Positions 51,101 through 61,216 of a DNA stretch of 64,000 nucleotides are shown here, piece by piece. The notes below the pieces were generated by a model. That model saw only the letters and a program-made list of their open reading frames with translations, searched no databases and was not told the origin of the DNA. Origin of the DNA: Carettochelys insculpta (lineage: Eukaryota; Chordata; Testudines; Carettochelyidae); assembly GCF_033958435.1 (NCBI RefSeq), contig NC_134137.1, forward strand, positions 221,753,501-221,817,500, written 5' to 3'. The position numbers were made by a program, and so were the translations under genes. Every line of letters starts with the position of its first letter. Within the stretch, counting starts at the first letter, position 1.

Positions 51101-54100
51101 TGGAGAGAGAGCGTCTCTCAACCCCTCAGCTGATGGCCGCCATGGCGGACCCCGCTATTTCAATGTTGCGGGACGCGGATTGGCTACATGTGCACTACTT
51201 CGATGTTCAACTTCGAAGTAGGGCGCTATTCCCATCCCCTCAGGGGGTTAGCGGCTTTGACGTCTCGCCGCCTAACGTCGATTTCAACTTCGAAATAGCG
51301 CCCAACACGTGTAGCCATGACGGGCACTATTTCGAAGTGAGTGCCGCTACTTCGAAGTAGCGTGCACGTGTAGACACGGCTTGTGAGATACAGGTGCACA
51401 ACCTGGTGTCCCCTTCTGTTTGATTCTCAGACTTGGCATCTGCAAATATTCATAATAAACTCTAAAGCATTGTTGGTTTTCATTGTTATGACACGTGTTT
51501 AAACACTAGAGAATTTCCCCTCCAGACTAGGGAAATCCCATGTAAAGACAGGGACAAATAGTTCTGTTTAGCTACATAGTTCCCAGTGCGTACTACAAAA
51601 TACCCGGAGAGAAGCCCACAGGCAGTAACAAATAAAACTCAATCTCTTTGTTGTTGAAAGGTGTTGTCACAAGCATGACTGCTGTTATGACAAGGCAGAG
51701 CGGGAAGGCTGCAGCCCCAAGACCCTGAGATATGAATGGACTTGTGAACGCAATACCGTGGTGTGTGGTAAGGAAATAACTCCACTTGCCTTTTGTGTTT
51801 TAGATAATTTATTCTATTCTCTATGTTCAACACTGAGTTGTTCAGGCAAATTTTTTTTTGTTTTTTTTTTTTTGCTTGAGCACTGCAAATGGAGCTGGAG
51901 CATTAACGATATGTTCTAAAACCATGGTTCTCGCTCCCTGACCTCAGTTCTTCCAAACTCTTTTAATCCCTTCACTCCAGGTCATCAGTTATGGCGAGAC
52001 TATCTTGGTGTGGCTGGTCAAGTTCAATCCCAAACGTGGGGGACAGGGGTCATGGATACATTCAAGTAATAACAACTATGGCTTGCCTCTGCTATGAGTT
52101 TACTTCGCAGTAGCTAGCTTGATGGAAAAACGCAGCTATTTTGTACTAGACCACTATTTTGTACAGTCAAAGAACAGCCATAGTGTGGCTGTGAGACACA
52201 GCAGTAAGTGCACTAAACATGTATCTGAATGTTGTGTGAGGATACACTGATTCCTGGTTGCTACGGTGACATGAACAAACATGAGTTCAGTAGAACTGAG
52301 CTAACTTTATGGTAAGCCACAGCAAGGACCATGACAGCCTCTACTAGCCATTCTCTAATGCAGCAGCAAGCAGCTGCTGTTCCTCTCATAACCCCCGATG
52401 GAAATTTCTGAGGAAAACGTTGCAAGCCTTCTCAATGTGGCGAATCAACTGCCCTAAACTAGAGCACAGCAGTGCTTATCTGTACAGGGAATTGTTATGA
52501 GTGACTCAATACAAATAAAAGGGAGGAATAGTTTCATGCCAGGAAATTCTGGAGAGGTATATTTGAACAATGGAAAGGGAAATTAAAAGTGGAGCAGTTT
52601 GCATTGTGCCATACTTGGGTTGTATGGGTAAATACCTCTCTTCTTGTCAGCAGCTGAGTCATAAATACAAATATTTACAGAGGAAAGAAATGGAAACTCC
52701 TTTTACTGTGGGTTTTACTTTTTTCCTTCTTGCTGCTACCGTGCGGTGTTGTTGGCTGACTGAAAATATGGAGACACCATTTTCTTTTGTTCAAACGTGC
52801 TTTAGAATGTGCTTTGCTCTGTCGTCTGCTACAGGGACTAGAACTCTTGAGGTGGAGGACAAGGCAAAAATAGAAAATTCTGAGCTAGGGCTCCTTCAGT
52901 CACTCCAGTTGAAGGTGTGGCTCTCTGGATAGCTGAGTCATTTGAGACAGAAAGTGAGGGAGCCCAAACATGAGAATGAATCTGTTGCCTGTCAGTCTTG
53001 GAACTCACACTGGGTGTGGGAGACTCAGAAGCTTGTCCTCCTACTCTAAGTACTCATCTACAGTGGAAAAGCATCAACAGCAGAGAGTGAGGAAACACCC
53101 ACCCCCAACGGAATGGTGTAGTAGTTAGAGCATTCATGTGAGAGGGAGCCAATCCCTGTCCAAAGCCCTTCTCCTTATCAGGTGAAGAGGGGACCTGAAT
53201 TACAAGGCTCTCGCATCCCAGGTGAGTGGCCTAACCACTGGGCTAAAAGTTATGCTCCCTGTTTCTTTCAAAAAATGTCATGTGCCCACCTCCAGAGAGG
53301 AACTTCACAGCTGGGAGTTGCTAGCCGAAACAGATGCTATCTGCACAAGAGGGGCTTAGGGTATGTCTTCACTACTTGGAAGATCAACCTAGTCAGGGTC
53401 AATCTTCTAGGGTTCTATCTCATGCATCTAGTAGGGAGGAGTGAAATCAACCCATCTGGGGTCAGCAGTCAACCCCTGTACTCTTCAATATCACGAGGAG
53501 TAAGGGAAGATGACAGGAGAGTTTCTCCCCTTGACCTCCTTCTGTGAGGATGGCCAGGTACATCAATTGTAGATAAGTCAAGTCTAGCTACACAATTGCC
53601 ATAGCTAGAATTTTGTGTCTACAATTGACTTTAGTGTCTAGTGTAGACCTGGCCTCAGACAGCTCCTTCCCTAGCATGCTGACTTTGTGTATCTCAGTCT
53701 CTAAGGCACCTATTTATCTCCATTCATTGTACTGGGAGCCTGAGGTCCTAACTCAGGCTTTGGAAATTTCAGCATGTTCTTGTGATTTTATAGGTGCCTA
53801 AAAGTTAGGTGGTGTGATGCTGGGTGTCACAGCACCTATGTATCTTTGTCACTGTAGGCCTAAGTTGTGACTGAGTTTTATTCTGTTCCCTGCAAAGCCA
53901 GCAGAGCTCTGGAAAAGAAAGCAGAGTTCCACGCCTCCTTGAGCACCATCAGTGGAATTGCTTACCAAACTGCAATCAGTTATGCCCATGCAAAGCTATT
54001 AACAATAAAGGGGCTATTCAGGGGCCCCAGAAAGTCTAATTTATGACCATTTATGGTGTGTGAGAAGGAAAGAGCTCAGTACAACTCTCAAATGCATGTT

Positions 54101-54602
54101 GAATTTCCAGAGCCAAGAACTGAGAAAAACACCTTCTTCCTTGTGAACTGAGACACCTTTCTAAAGAGAAGCAATGTGTAATAGTTGCAGGTTTTTTGAA
54201 GTCGCAGAAGAAATATACAAAAATTACAAATGCCTATAATAATTACAAAGTGGAAGACCGGTTAAGAAAAGATTTAGGTGCACATTTTCAAAAAGGGCCA
54301 CTGAATGTGAGTGAAAACTGAGGTGTCCAACCCTCATGACCACTGTGGAAAATGTGATTAATATGTATTCAGTGGGTGTCACACAGCTATCATTGCCTCA
54401 TGTGCTTGGTCTGACTTGAACTGTTTACCTTCTACTGTCATTTTCTTTTTCAGATGCACTGTCAGATAGATGCCAAAAAATGGTGTGCCAGTGCGACCAA
54501 GAAGCAGCCAAGTGCTGGGGCACAGCCCCTTATAACCCACACTATGTCCTCTGGCCAGACTTCTTGTGTGGGCAGACTAATCCCATGTGTCATTTGACTT
54601 AG
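36108..54602 (+). CDS. PLA2G10: Secreted phospholipase A2, group X type
   Basis: Four exons join in frame: 36108-36147, 40135-40300, 51661-51767 and 54454-54602 (462 nt, 153 residues plus stop). All introns are GT/AG. The enzyme hydrolyses the sn-2 ester of phospholipids, is calcium dependent and acts outside the cell. Residues 1-14 form a short hydrophobic signal; 15-28 resemble a propeptide ending in Arg28; the mature chain starts GLIELAG at 29 (125 residues, human about 123). Visible are the calcium loop YGCYCGLGGRG (51-61), the catalytic CCHKHDCC (His74, Asp75) and Asp119 of the CQCDQE motif. Sixteen cysteines in the mature part allow eight disulfides, as in group X. The ELAG, DEVDWCCHKHDCCY and SPKTLRYEW stretches resemble human PLA2G10 far more than group IB, II or V. 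All key residues are present, so it should be active. Human PLA2G10 is on a different chromosome from GPR15, so this may be a lineage-specific or lost paralogue; the symbol means group X type. Confidence 0.88.
38035..38320 (+). mobile_element. Tigger/mariner-like MITE, copy 2
   Basis: The body matches copy 1 (15157-15483) in the same orientation, sharing TGTTATTTAGCTGTAATTTA and AAGAGCCCAGTAAGCAGTG. Its left end is truncated. Right end is near GCCGGATGAGATTTATTCAAC. Confidence 0.6.
39367..39692 (-). mobile_element. Tigger/mariner-like MITE, copy 3
   Basis: Inverted relative to copy 1, 326 bp. Flanked by TA (39365-39366 and 39693-39694), with ends TAGGTTGAACATCTCTAGTC and GGATTAGAGAGGTTCAGCCTG. 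It lies in phospholipase intron 1. Confidence 0.7.
40381..40660. mobile_element. Possible hAT non-autonomous fragment
   Basis: Starts CAGTGTTCCCGCTAATTTT, a start typical of a Charlie-like hAT repeat I recall from amniote genomes. The right end and duplication were not found. It is in phospholipase intron 2. Confidence 0.4.
41792..42482 (+). mobile_element. Large CpG-rich MITE, copy C
   Basis: A 691-bp copy with ends GCTACGTCTACACGTG and CACGTGTAGACACGGC. The flanks TCTCA and TATGT do not match, so the duplication is lost or the site was rearranged. Some CpG sites in the right half have decayed (CAATG, CAAAG). Confidence 0.88.
42892..43708. mobile_element. MITE J with internal CTGTTGACAG words
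   Basis: Ends are GCTGTGTCTACACTAG and CTAGTGTAGACATAGC. Flanks TCATG and CTATG agree at 3 of 5. Many inverted CTGTTGACAG/CTGTCAACAG words occur inside. A second element (43232-43642) is nested in it. Confidence 0.7.
43232..43642. mobile_element. Fold-back MITE nested in J, copy I
   Basis: Perfect 5-bp duplication CTTTG (43227-43231, 43643-43647). Starts GCTGTGTTTACCC and ends CATAGACATAGC. Internally a near-perfect hairpin is centred at about 43436, with arms about 43375-43431 and 43440-43501. Same family as 6143-6508. Confidence 0.85.
43709..44797. other. Intron 2 sequence, nothing recognised
   Basis: Pyrimidine-rich stretches lie around 44150-44480. No exon joins the phospholipase frame. 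Confidence 0.35.
44803..45486 (+). mobile_element. Large CpG-rich MITE, copy D (diverged)
   Basis: The most diverged of the seven copies, 684 bp. Perfect 5-bp duplication CAATG (44798-44802, 45487-45491). Ends are GCTACGTCTACACTAG and CTAGTGTAGACACACC. The middle differs from the other copies near 44930-45030 (no CAAAGTAGCACACATCG run). Confidence 0.88.
45572..46280 (+). mobile_element. Large CpG-rich MITE, copy E
   Basis: Perfect 5-bp duplication CATAC (45567-45571, 46281-46285). It is 709 bp and only about 80 bp from copy D. The first unit has the ACGTCTACAAGTGCACG start. Confidence 0.92.
46480..47340 (-). mobile_element. Dead LINE reverse-transcriptase fragment (non-CR1)
   Basis: Read on the minus strand, 47100-47300 gives DIDFADDVTLLS with the catalytic FADD (47253-47264), followed by SMTGLSINKGKAKTM, an in-frame stop, then VEQFTYLGSIMGIDGGTDKDI and VKTKLWLFNTNAKSVLLYGCKT. 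This is the C-terminal half of a non-LTR reverse transcriptase of RTE-like type, distinct from CR1. Frames are broken. The family is not certain. Confidence 0.75.
47612..48115. mobile_element. hAT-like and unclassified dispersed repeats
   Basis: Starts CAGTGGTTCCCAACTTTTCAG, a typical hAT Charlie start; the matching right end was not found. The following part to about 48110 has the AGTAATCGAGTAACC word and C-rich text, probably a second repeat. Boundaries unresolved. Confidence 0.4.
48539..48559 (+). repeat. (AG)n microsatellite
   Basis: About ten AG units in phospholipase intron 2. Confidence 0.9.
48893..49050 (-). mobile_element. CR1 LINE 3' end, minus strand
   Basis: Reads CACACTGGATCAGACCAAAG, CAGTATTCTGTCTTCTGACA and GCCAATGCCTGATGC, as in other complements of the CR1 terminus here. 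Confidence 0.65.
49950..50380 (-). mobile_element. CR1 LINE 3' end, minus strand (longest copy)
   Basis: Complement of about 430 bp of CR1: CACACTGGATCCGACCAAAG, CTGGCTAATAGCCATGGATG, GAACCCTGTTATTGGGTCAG and GTGTGAAGAAATATTTGTT. Confidence 0.75.
50672..51380 (+). mobile_element. Large CpG-rich MITE, copy F
   Basis: A 709-bp copy in intron 2, ending 280 bp before phospholipase exon 3. Flanks CTGTG and TTGTG agree at 4 of 5. Ends are GCTACGTCTACACGTG and CACGTGTAGACACGGC. Confidence 0.9.
51768..54453 (+). other. Phospholipase intron 3
   Basis: Contains copy N of a MITE (53360-53653) and a tRNA-like repeat fragment near 53110-53240 (GTAGTTAGAGCATTCATGTG... GTGGCCTAACCACTGGGCT). No additional exon is seen. 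Confidence 0.4.
53360..53653. mobile_element. MITE with GGTATGTCTTCAC termini, copy N
   Basis: Ends GGTATGTCTTCAC and GTGTAGACCTGGC. Flanking 5-mers CTTAG and CTCAG agree at 4 of 5. Internal match to copy M (27701-27950). Confidence 0.7.
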
Positions 54603-54680
54603 CTATTGGTGTGTAAAACTAATCTCCTGGGGACATGTTTCTATTTTTTAAGTGAATGTAATAAAATTGATCATCTTTGA
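54603..54680 (+). other. Phospholipase 3' UTR and poly(A) signal
   Basis: AATAAA at 54660-54665 follows the stop at 54602 by about 60 bp, giving a very short 3' UTR. Nothing else of note. Confidence 0.7.
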
Positions 54681-57151
54681 TCAAGGCTGATAATTGTGTT
54701 AGATAATTTCTGCCAGCGGGGTAGCGGGGAGGAGAAGAGGATTGATTAGGCACCTCCTTGGTCTTTGGCATTAAGGATCAGAACCTGCTCCTTCCCCCAG
54801 CTCGTTAATTGAAGAGGGCCAGAGGCATCGAGTAGCACACCACAAGAACACTGTAGTCTGCAGTAATAGATAGAAAGCAAAAGTGTTGGCAGCAGCCCCG
54901 GCACATGGTCATTTCAGGTTGCCTTACATTGAGCCCCCATACATTTTGGAAAGCATGGGAGGGCTCTGTTAGATTGTCTTTAATTAAGTCCCACTGATGG
55001 CTACACTGTTCTTCAGAGACTCAGAGGCCATACTCTAAGTCCAAGGCCTTCCTGGAGATGAGCAGATAGGAGAAAGGGTGTGGTGGTTATTTCTCTTTGA
55101 AAAGGAATCTGGACTTATTCCAAGAACCCTGGTCTGGACAAGAACTGAACATTTGTCAGATTTTTGTCTCTCTGAAAGTACAGGCCAGAAGTCTTTTCTT
55201 TTTGTCATCTTCACACAGCTGGGAACACATCTGGGAAGAACATCAGAGGTGAAGAGAGAGCATGTTTGCCTTTTTGTGTTGTTGGGGCGGTAGCTACTTA
55301 TGATTCATCACATCCCAGACTCACCAGAGTGCATAGGTTCTCTGCTCCACATTTTAGGCCCTGACCTTCACCTGTCCTGTACCAGTCATGGTTTATGGCT
55401 TATTCCACTTTTGCTGCTGTGTATGATTGTCTTCAGAAGTGGTGCCACTACAATTGTACTTAGCATTATTCATGTGCAAGAAACCAATTCAATGTCATGC
55501 AATTTTTTTCATTCTGCTCTTAGTTGTGGCCTTTATTTTTTGGTTCCCTATACCACACATTCTGAGTTTTAACACTAGAGAATGGACATAATGTTAACTC
55601 AGTTGCATCAGCCCATGTGAGGCTGGGCAGAACTGCAATGTGTGGGTGGCTAGTCATGAAGGTTTTGGCAGAGTGGATAGTCTTAGTACCCTAAGAGAGA
55701 CCTGCCTGTGTATCTGGAGCCTGCCCAGAAGTGAAAGCCTTGGCATTTGTGCCTTAGATGATAGTGTGAGCTTTTTCCATGAGAGACTTCTAGGAGCATC
55801 AGGGTGCATATATTTGTAAGTGAGGTCTTCAAATGTGCTTTTATTGTGGACTGCACTCTGCCCATTGACAATGAGAGTGAAGTCAGTGAAGTTCAGTGGT
55901 TTAGAAAATCCCCTACAGAATGCTCCAGAGAGCTCACTAGACTTCTAAGGACAGCCCTTAATATGAGAGATCTCTTGAAGCTCTTGAAAGCCTTTGGTTC
56001 AATTACTCCCAGGCATCCTTGAAGATTCAAGCTCTCTTTGGAATTTTTCTGGATCACTGTAAGACAGTTAATGTTGCCTTTAATTAATTGTTTTATTTTG
56101 TTTGAGGCATGAAACCTCTTTGTGCCTAATAAGTCGTTTGGGTGTGAAAAATCAGCCTCAAGAGTCCTTCAATTCGTTTGGCCACAGTAGTGGTAAAGCA
56201 GCTCTTCCTCTATCTCATATTCCTTCATTTTAAGATTTCATCATTGTCACGCACACACACATACACCCCCAAGCTTTATGAAAATTGGCTTATGAATATA
56301 AATGTGCATAACTCACAGATGCTTCAGGCAAAATACCTCATGTAACTCATCAATTTTAATGTTATAATCTGATTAATGTGTGCATCCTATTTTTATACAT
56401 GTATCATTCTTGTATGTGAGATTAGAAATATGAAGTGCTAATGCAGGCCATTACTGGTGCCCTGGTACTTAAAGACTCTGTACTCAAACCAATGACTTGG
56501 GGATGGTCATGTTTGTCAGAGAAGCCCAGACTGAGGTTGGTCCTAGAAATACATACGACCATGCCAGCTGATACTAGAATCCATGCTGTATTTTTCCTTG
56601 GGGAGGGGACATATGGAACAAAGGGTTCCTGGCCTGGGGGAAAGTATATTTAAGGACTGGGAAGCAATCAGCGTTTCTCTTCAGCTGGCTTTTGAAACTT
56701 CCGGGTCCATCCTATGAGGTTACTTGACAAGAAGAACTTTGGAAAGCTGTAAACCCAGGCCATCAACTCTGAAGCTTTGTATCTGAGAAAAGAACAGCTG
56801 TTTAGGGTAAGAATTTTCATGAAACAAGTTTCTTAGTGGATTAGAACTAGCTAAGCAGTGTTAGAGGTAGCAGTGTTAGTCTGTATTCTAGTAAAACAAA
56901 TGAGCAGTCATGTAGCACTTTACAAACAAAAATGACGATTTGTTTTCTGAGTATTTTTTGTTCATTTTAATTTACTAACTTACATTGATCTGACTGTTTT
57001 CACTTGCAACCACTCAAATCCTGCTTTTTATACTTAATAAAAGCACTTTTTGTTTATTATCAAGCCCAGTGTCAATACATTTTTCCGTTGGGGAAGCAAC
57101 CACTGTGCCTGTCTCTTATAAAGAGGGCTGATGCAACCTTATGAGCTTTCC
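54681..57151. other. Sequence between the phospholipase and Ig-receptor genes
   Basis: No gene recognised. A fragment near 56865-56940 (AGTGTTAGTCTGTATTCTAG) resembles a common reptile repeat. AATAAA occurs on both strands near 57034-57060; on the minus strand it could end the Ig-receptor transcript. Confidence 0.35.
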
Positions 57152-57411
57152 CTATGTGAAACTTTTATACAGGGTAAGACAGAATGTTTGGGATTTTGAT
57201 CCCTTTTGGGAGATTGGTTTCCTGGGTGCTGAGCCCTTAGAGCTGAGCTGATTCAGTGTCTGTATTGCTGTGTTGCTCTGGGCAGTAACCCCAACTCTGC
57301 CCCTTGTCTGGGAGGATCTGGTCCAGCAGTACAGGGTGATGAGGAGCCCCAGAAACAGGAAGGCAAGTGTCAGTGTCATGATCATCACACTGGCAGACAA
57401 CCCTAAGGGGG
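57152..57411 (-). CDS. Possible transmembrane/cytoplasmic exon of an Ig-superfamily receptor
   Basis: Minus-strand frame with a hydrophobic segment SVMIMTLTLAFLFLGLL, then ITLYCW, a basic tail and a stop at 57152-57154. The start is not defined by an ATG. Acceptor-like sites lie at the CAG before GTTGAATCG (upstream of 57429) and at TTAG before GGTTGTCTG (near 57402). Only the second would continue the phase-1 splice pattern of the V-set exon. It may be an alternative membrane exon of that gene, the last exon of a neighbouring gene, or a chance frame. No ITAM or ITIM is clear; one C-terminal Tyr is present. Confidence 0.4.
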
Positions 57412-57551
57412 ACTTCAACGATTCAACCTGTCACAACCATGACAACAAGTTAACAGAACAAGGCAAATTATACAATGGTACACATAGGTCAGAACACTGA
57501 CTTTCCATCCTCCCTGGAAAGCATGCATTCAGGACAAATAGTTGTGTAGGA

Positions 57552-57884
57552 CAGTGCTTCTCAGCCATGGATGCCTGTACCCTCGGAGGTACACTGATGG
57601 ACATCTTCTAGGAGGTACATGAACTGATCTAGGTATTTGCCTAGTTTTACAACACTACATAAAAATACTAGTAAAGTCAGTACAGTCTAAAAGTTCATCC
57701 AGACAATGATTTGTTTCTACTGCTTCCTGTGATTGACACTGAAATGTAAGCCAGGACCATGTTTTGTTTCTCAAGCTAGGGTAGGCATACCCTTAGGGGT
57801 ATGCGAGAGAAGTCTGGAGGTATTTATAGTGTTTTTTATTTTTGAAAAAGGGGTACTTTATAAAAAAAAGGTTGAGAAACACTG
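57552..57884. mobile_element. hAT (Charlie-type) non-autonomous element
   Basis: Starts CAGTGCTTCTCAGCC and ends GGTTGAGAAACACTG. Flanks GTGTAGGA and GCACAGGA agree at 5 of 8. It sits between the two membrane exons of the Ig-receptor region. Confidence 0.75.
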
Positions 57885-58127
57885 GCACAGGATACCAGTT
57901 AGTGAGACTGAGTATTTCACTCATCCGTCAGTCTGTGTTGAAGCAAGTACCAGGTTTTGTGCAAGAATTTTGTTGCTGGCAATGCTACTTTATAAACCAA
58001 GAAACAATGCCAGAGAAAGAGCCAGCATGAGGCACAATAAATACTTGTGTTTTTCTCAGATAGGTACTCAAGTTAACCTATCTAATAATAAAGTTAATCT
58101 CTTATAAAAGGCTGTGTTTGTCTATGC

Positions 58128-58478
58128 CAGTGATTCTCAGACAGGGGCTTGTGGGGCCCGTGGGCAAATGTTAGGGGGCTCTGCCAAGCAGGGCAGCATT
58201 AGATTTCTGGAAACCAGGGCAGAAAGCCAAAGCCCCACTGCATGGGACTAAAGCATGTGGCTCTGAACCTTCCCATTCGGGGCTGATGCTGAAGCCTGAA
58301 TCAATGTAGCTTCATGAGCATACCTGAGGCATCGGGCTGTGGGCAAGTGCCCTGCTTGCTACTTCCTGATGCCAGCTCTGGCTTTTATATGCAGAAAAAC
58401 AATTGTTGTGGCACAGGTGAACCATGGAGTTTTTATGGCATATGGGGCTGAGGGGGCTCAGGAAGTTGAGAACGCCTG
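58128..58478. mobile_element. hAT (Charlie-type) non-autonomous element
   Basis: Starts CAGTGATTCTCAGAC and ends GTTGAGAACGCCTG. Flanks GTCTATGC (58120-58127) and GTTTATGC (58479-58486) agree at 7 of 8. Confidence 0.8.
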
Positions 58479-58486
58479 GTTTATGC

Positions 58487-60044
58487 AATATAAGGAAGTT
58501 AACTGCTGCATATGTAACTACAACTGTAAAGAGTCAGCGTGTAGTGAAAGCACAAATATGTACTGAGGCAAATATTTTTATTATAGCTATAGACAGCACG
58601 CATGGATGGCACAAACTACAACCGCAGTTGCTTCACAGAATGTGACATGACACACATGCAAGAAGCTGTTTAGTTTCCTGGTATCTTCTGTGACGAAGCA
58701 GTTCAAGCTATGCTGCGCGGGAAGGAAGAGAGAGAACCAGTAAGTGATGCAGCTCTAATACAACCCAACCAAATGGCCTACAACCAGGAAACCAGTTATA
58801 CCTCAGAGGTTCAGGAGCCAAATTAGCAATCGACACTTACAATGCCCAACAGCTACAGCAGTGTGACTTTATCGTTTCATGTATTATTTTTATATGATTC
58901 TCATAGCAAAACCACTGGCCCCCATATTCTTATTTTGTCAACTGCAGTTGCTTAATAACACAGTAAAAGCATCCCGGTCAGTTAATAACTTAGATTGGCT
59001 ATTAATTAAATCACACAGCATTGTGATATCACGTGCTGCAAAGAGCCTAAGGAGACACATTAAAGAACCACTTCAGCTCATGTGCCTCAGTCTGAGTATC
59101 AGGGCACTAAATCTTCATAGGTGTCCTCAAAGAAAATGCATTAGTGAAACCTGGCCTTTCATGTGCTTTGGAAAGCAAAGTAAAGGGGTTACCAGTTGGG
59201 AAGACATTCCTAGAAGGAGACAAAGGACTGAAGTAGTCAAGTGGTAATTAGTACTCAATGGGGTAGAATGGAACAGAGCAGTGGCCTGACTACAAGCACT
59301 TCCTGGGACTGGCCATCAGGTGACAGCACTGCTTTAGAGGGAAACAGCAGGGTGGATGGCGGGGGAGGCGCGTGCATCCCAGATTTTTGAAGCACCGACA
59401 ATTAACACTTGGGCCAGATTTTTGAAAGAGCTCACCTCCCATTTAGCCATCAAAATAAGATTTTCAAAGATGCTCAGCTCCCGTTATTACTTGTATGGGC
59501 AGCGTAAAAAAAATTGGCCACTACTTTGGTTGTCTAAATGGAAGGGAGCAATTTTAAAAACGTGGCCCTCAATACCTCCATGGTCTTGTTCAGCCACTGT
59601 GAGAAAGTCCATCTAAGGTCTTAAATGGAGAGAATCCGAAGGGTGGTTTGAGCAGAAGGGGAAGAATTCAAATGCAGTATTTCTCAATGGTCTGTGTCTG
59701 TTCAACATGTACCTTTATGTGGGTAGTTGTGGGCAAGACAACCCTTCCAATGTTTTGTAGGTAACTGATGTGCTATGGCCACTCATGCTGCTACATCCAG
59801 GACAGGGAAAAGTTACCTGAAAAACATACACAGACTTACACCTGTCTTTGTCATTGCATTTTGTCAGGACTGTCCAGTTGTCCTGTTCCTTCCATGGTCA
59901 GAGTCCATGCCTAGTTTGTGTTAGCTAAGTGACCACATCAGCTGGGGTTATAAAGGAACTTTGGGCACACCGAACATGTTATCTGAGTGTAGGGGACGCT
60001 CATACCTATATAACGGATGTGAGAATTCATTGTCTCCTCCATAC
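58487..60044 (-). other. Putative intron of the Ig-receptor gene
   Basis: No further exon is recognised. A segment near 59385-59640 (CCAGATTTTTGAA, CATTTAGCCATCAAAATAA) looks like a dispersed repeat. Small cytoplasmic exons could be missed here. Confidence 0.3.
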
Positions 60045-60185
60045 CTTGGTGAGGTGCTTGCTTCAGGCACAGGATGCACTTTCTCAACTGAGGGGTTAAA
60101 ACTATAGTTAGAACCACCAAGCCTCCTATTCCAGCTGCCACAACCCCAATTATTGTTCCAATGGATTCTTCTATCCCAAACAACC
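60045..60185 (-). CDS. Transmembrane exon of an Ig V-set receptor
   Basis: 141-bp exon with acceptor TTTTTCCATAG and donor CAAG/GTATGG; both junctions are phase 1, as is typical between Ig-domain and membrane exons. It encodes LFGIEESIGTIIGVVAAGI followed by GGLVVLTIVLTPQL and the basic-cysteine stretch RKCILCLK. The membrane segment is Gly/Val/Ile-rich with no charged residue inside, so it lacks the usual Lys/Arg that pairs with adaptor ITAM chains. It joins the 3' end of the V-set exon (62710) in frame. The cytoplasmic continuation is not identified. Confidence 0.7.
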
Positions 60186-60531
60186 CTATGGAAAAAGACA
60201 TAGTAACACAAGACACATTACAAGGACATAGATGTATGTATACACAGGAAACCTTTGAGAAGTTACTGGCCACCTAAAATATCCTGCAGAGGATGCTTTC
60301 TACTGTCATAGACATTACACTGATTTCTTCATGGGCAAGAAATTGCAAGTAGCAACAATACATTCTTGGCATTGGAGGCAGTCCATTGCACTGTACTTCC
60401 CACTGACTTGTTTCAGTGCAAGGCTGTAGGCTGTATAATGCTATTTCGTGACAGTAATACCTTGCAATACTGCTACAAAGGAGACAGCAGCACAGGGAGG
60501 TAAGAGCTGAGGCCATTTGTTTCTCACTGGG

Positions 60532-61211
60532 GCTATGTCTACACGTGCACGCTACATCGAAATAGTCTATTTCGATGAATAACGTCTACACGTCCTCCAG
60601 GGCTGGCAACGTCGATGTTCAACTTCGACGTTGGGCAGCACCACATCAAAATAGGCACTGCGAGGGAACGTCTACACGCCAAAGTAGCACACATTGAAAT
60701 AAGGGTGCCAGGAACAGCTGCAGACAGGGTCACAGGGCGGACTCAACAGCAAGCCGCTCCCTTAAAGGGCCCCTCCCAGACACAGTTGCACTAAACAACA
60801 CAAGATCCACAGAGCCGACAACTGGTTGCAGACCCTGTGCATGCAGCATGGATCCCCAGCTGCCGCAGCAGCAACCAGAAGCCCTGGGCTAAGGGCTGCT
60901 GCACACGATGAGCATAGAGCCCCACAGGGGCTGGAGAGAGAGTGTCTCTCAACCCCTCAGCTGATGGCCACCATGGCGGACCCCACTATTTCGATGTTGC
61001 GGGACGCAGATCGTCTACACGTGCCCTACTTCGACGTTCAACTTCAAAGTAGGGCGCTATTCCCATCCCCTCATGGGGTTAGCGACTTCGACGTCTCGCC
61101 ACCTAACGTCGATTTCAACTTCGAAATAGCGCCCAACACGTGTAGCCGTGACGGGCGCTATTTCGAAGTTGGCGCCGCTACTTCGAAGTAGCATGCACGT
61201 GTAGACGTGGC
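60532..61211 (+). mobile_element. Large CpG-rich MITE, copy G
   Basis: Perfect 5-bp duplication CTGGG (60527-60531, 61212-61216). It is 680 bp, ends GCTATGTCTACACGTG and CACGTGTAGACGTGGC. It lies in the presumed intron between the V-set and membrane exons, in opposite orientation to that gene. Confidence 0.92.
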
Positions 61212-61216
61212 CTGGG

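Noticed and set aside
57402..60045. Joining the 60-kb membrane exon to the 57-kb frame as one protein
   Set aside because: The phase-1 donor (CAA G) joined to the CAG acceptor gives GGT TGA, an immediate stop; joining at the TTAG site would put two membrane segments in one tail. Alternative exons or separate genes are simpler.
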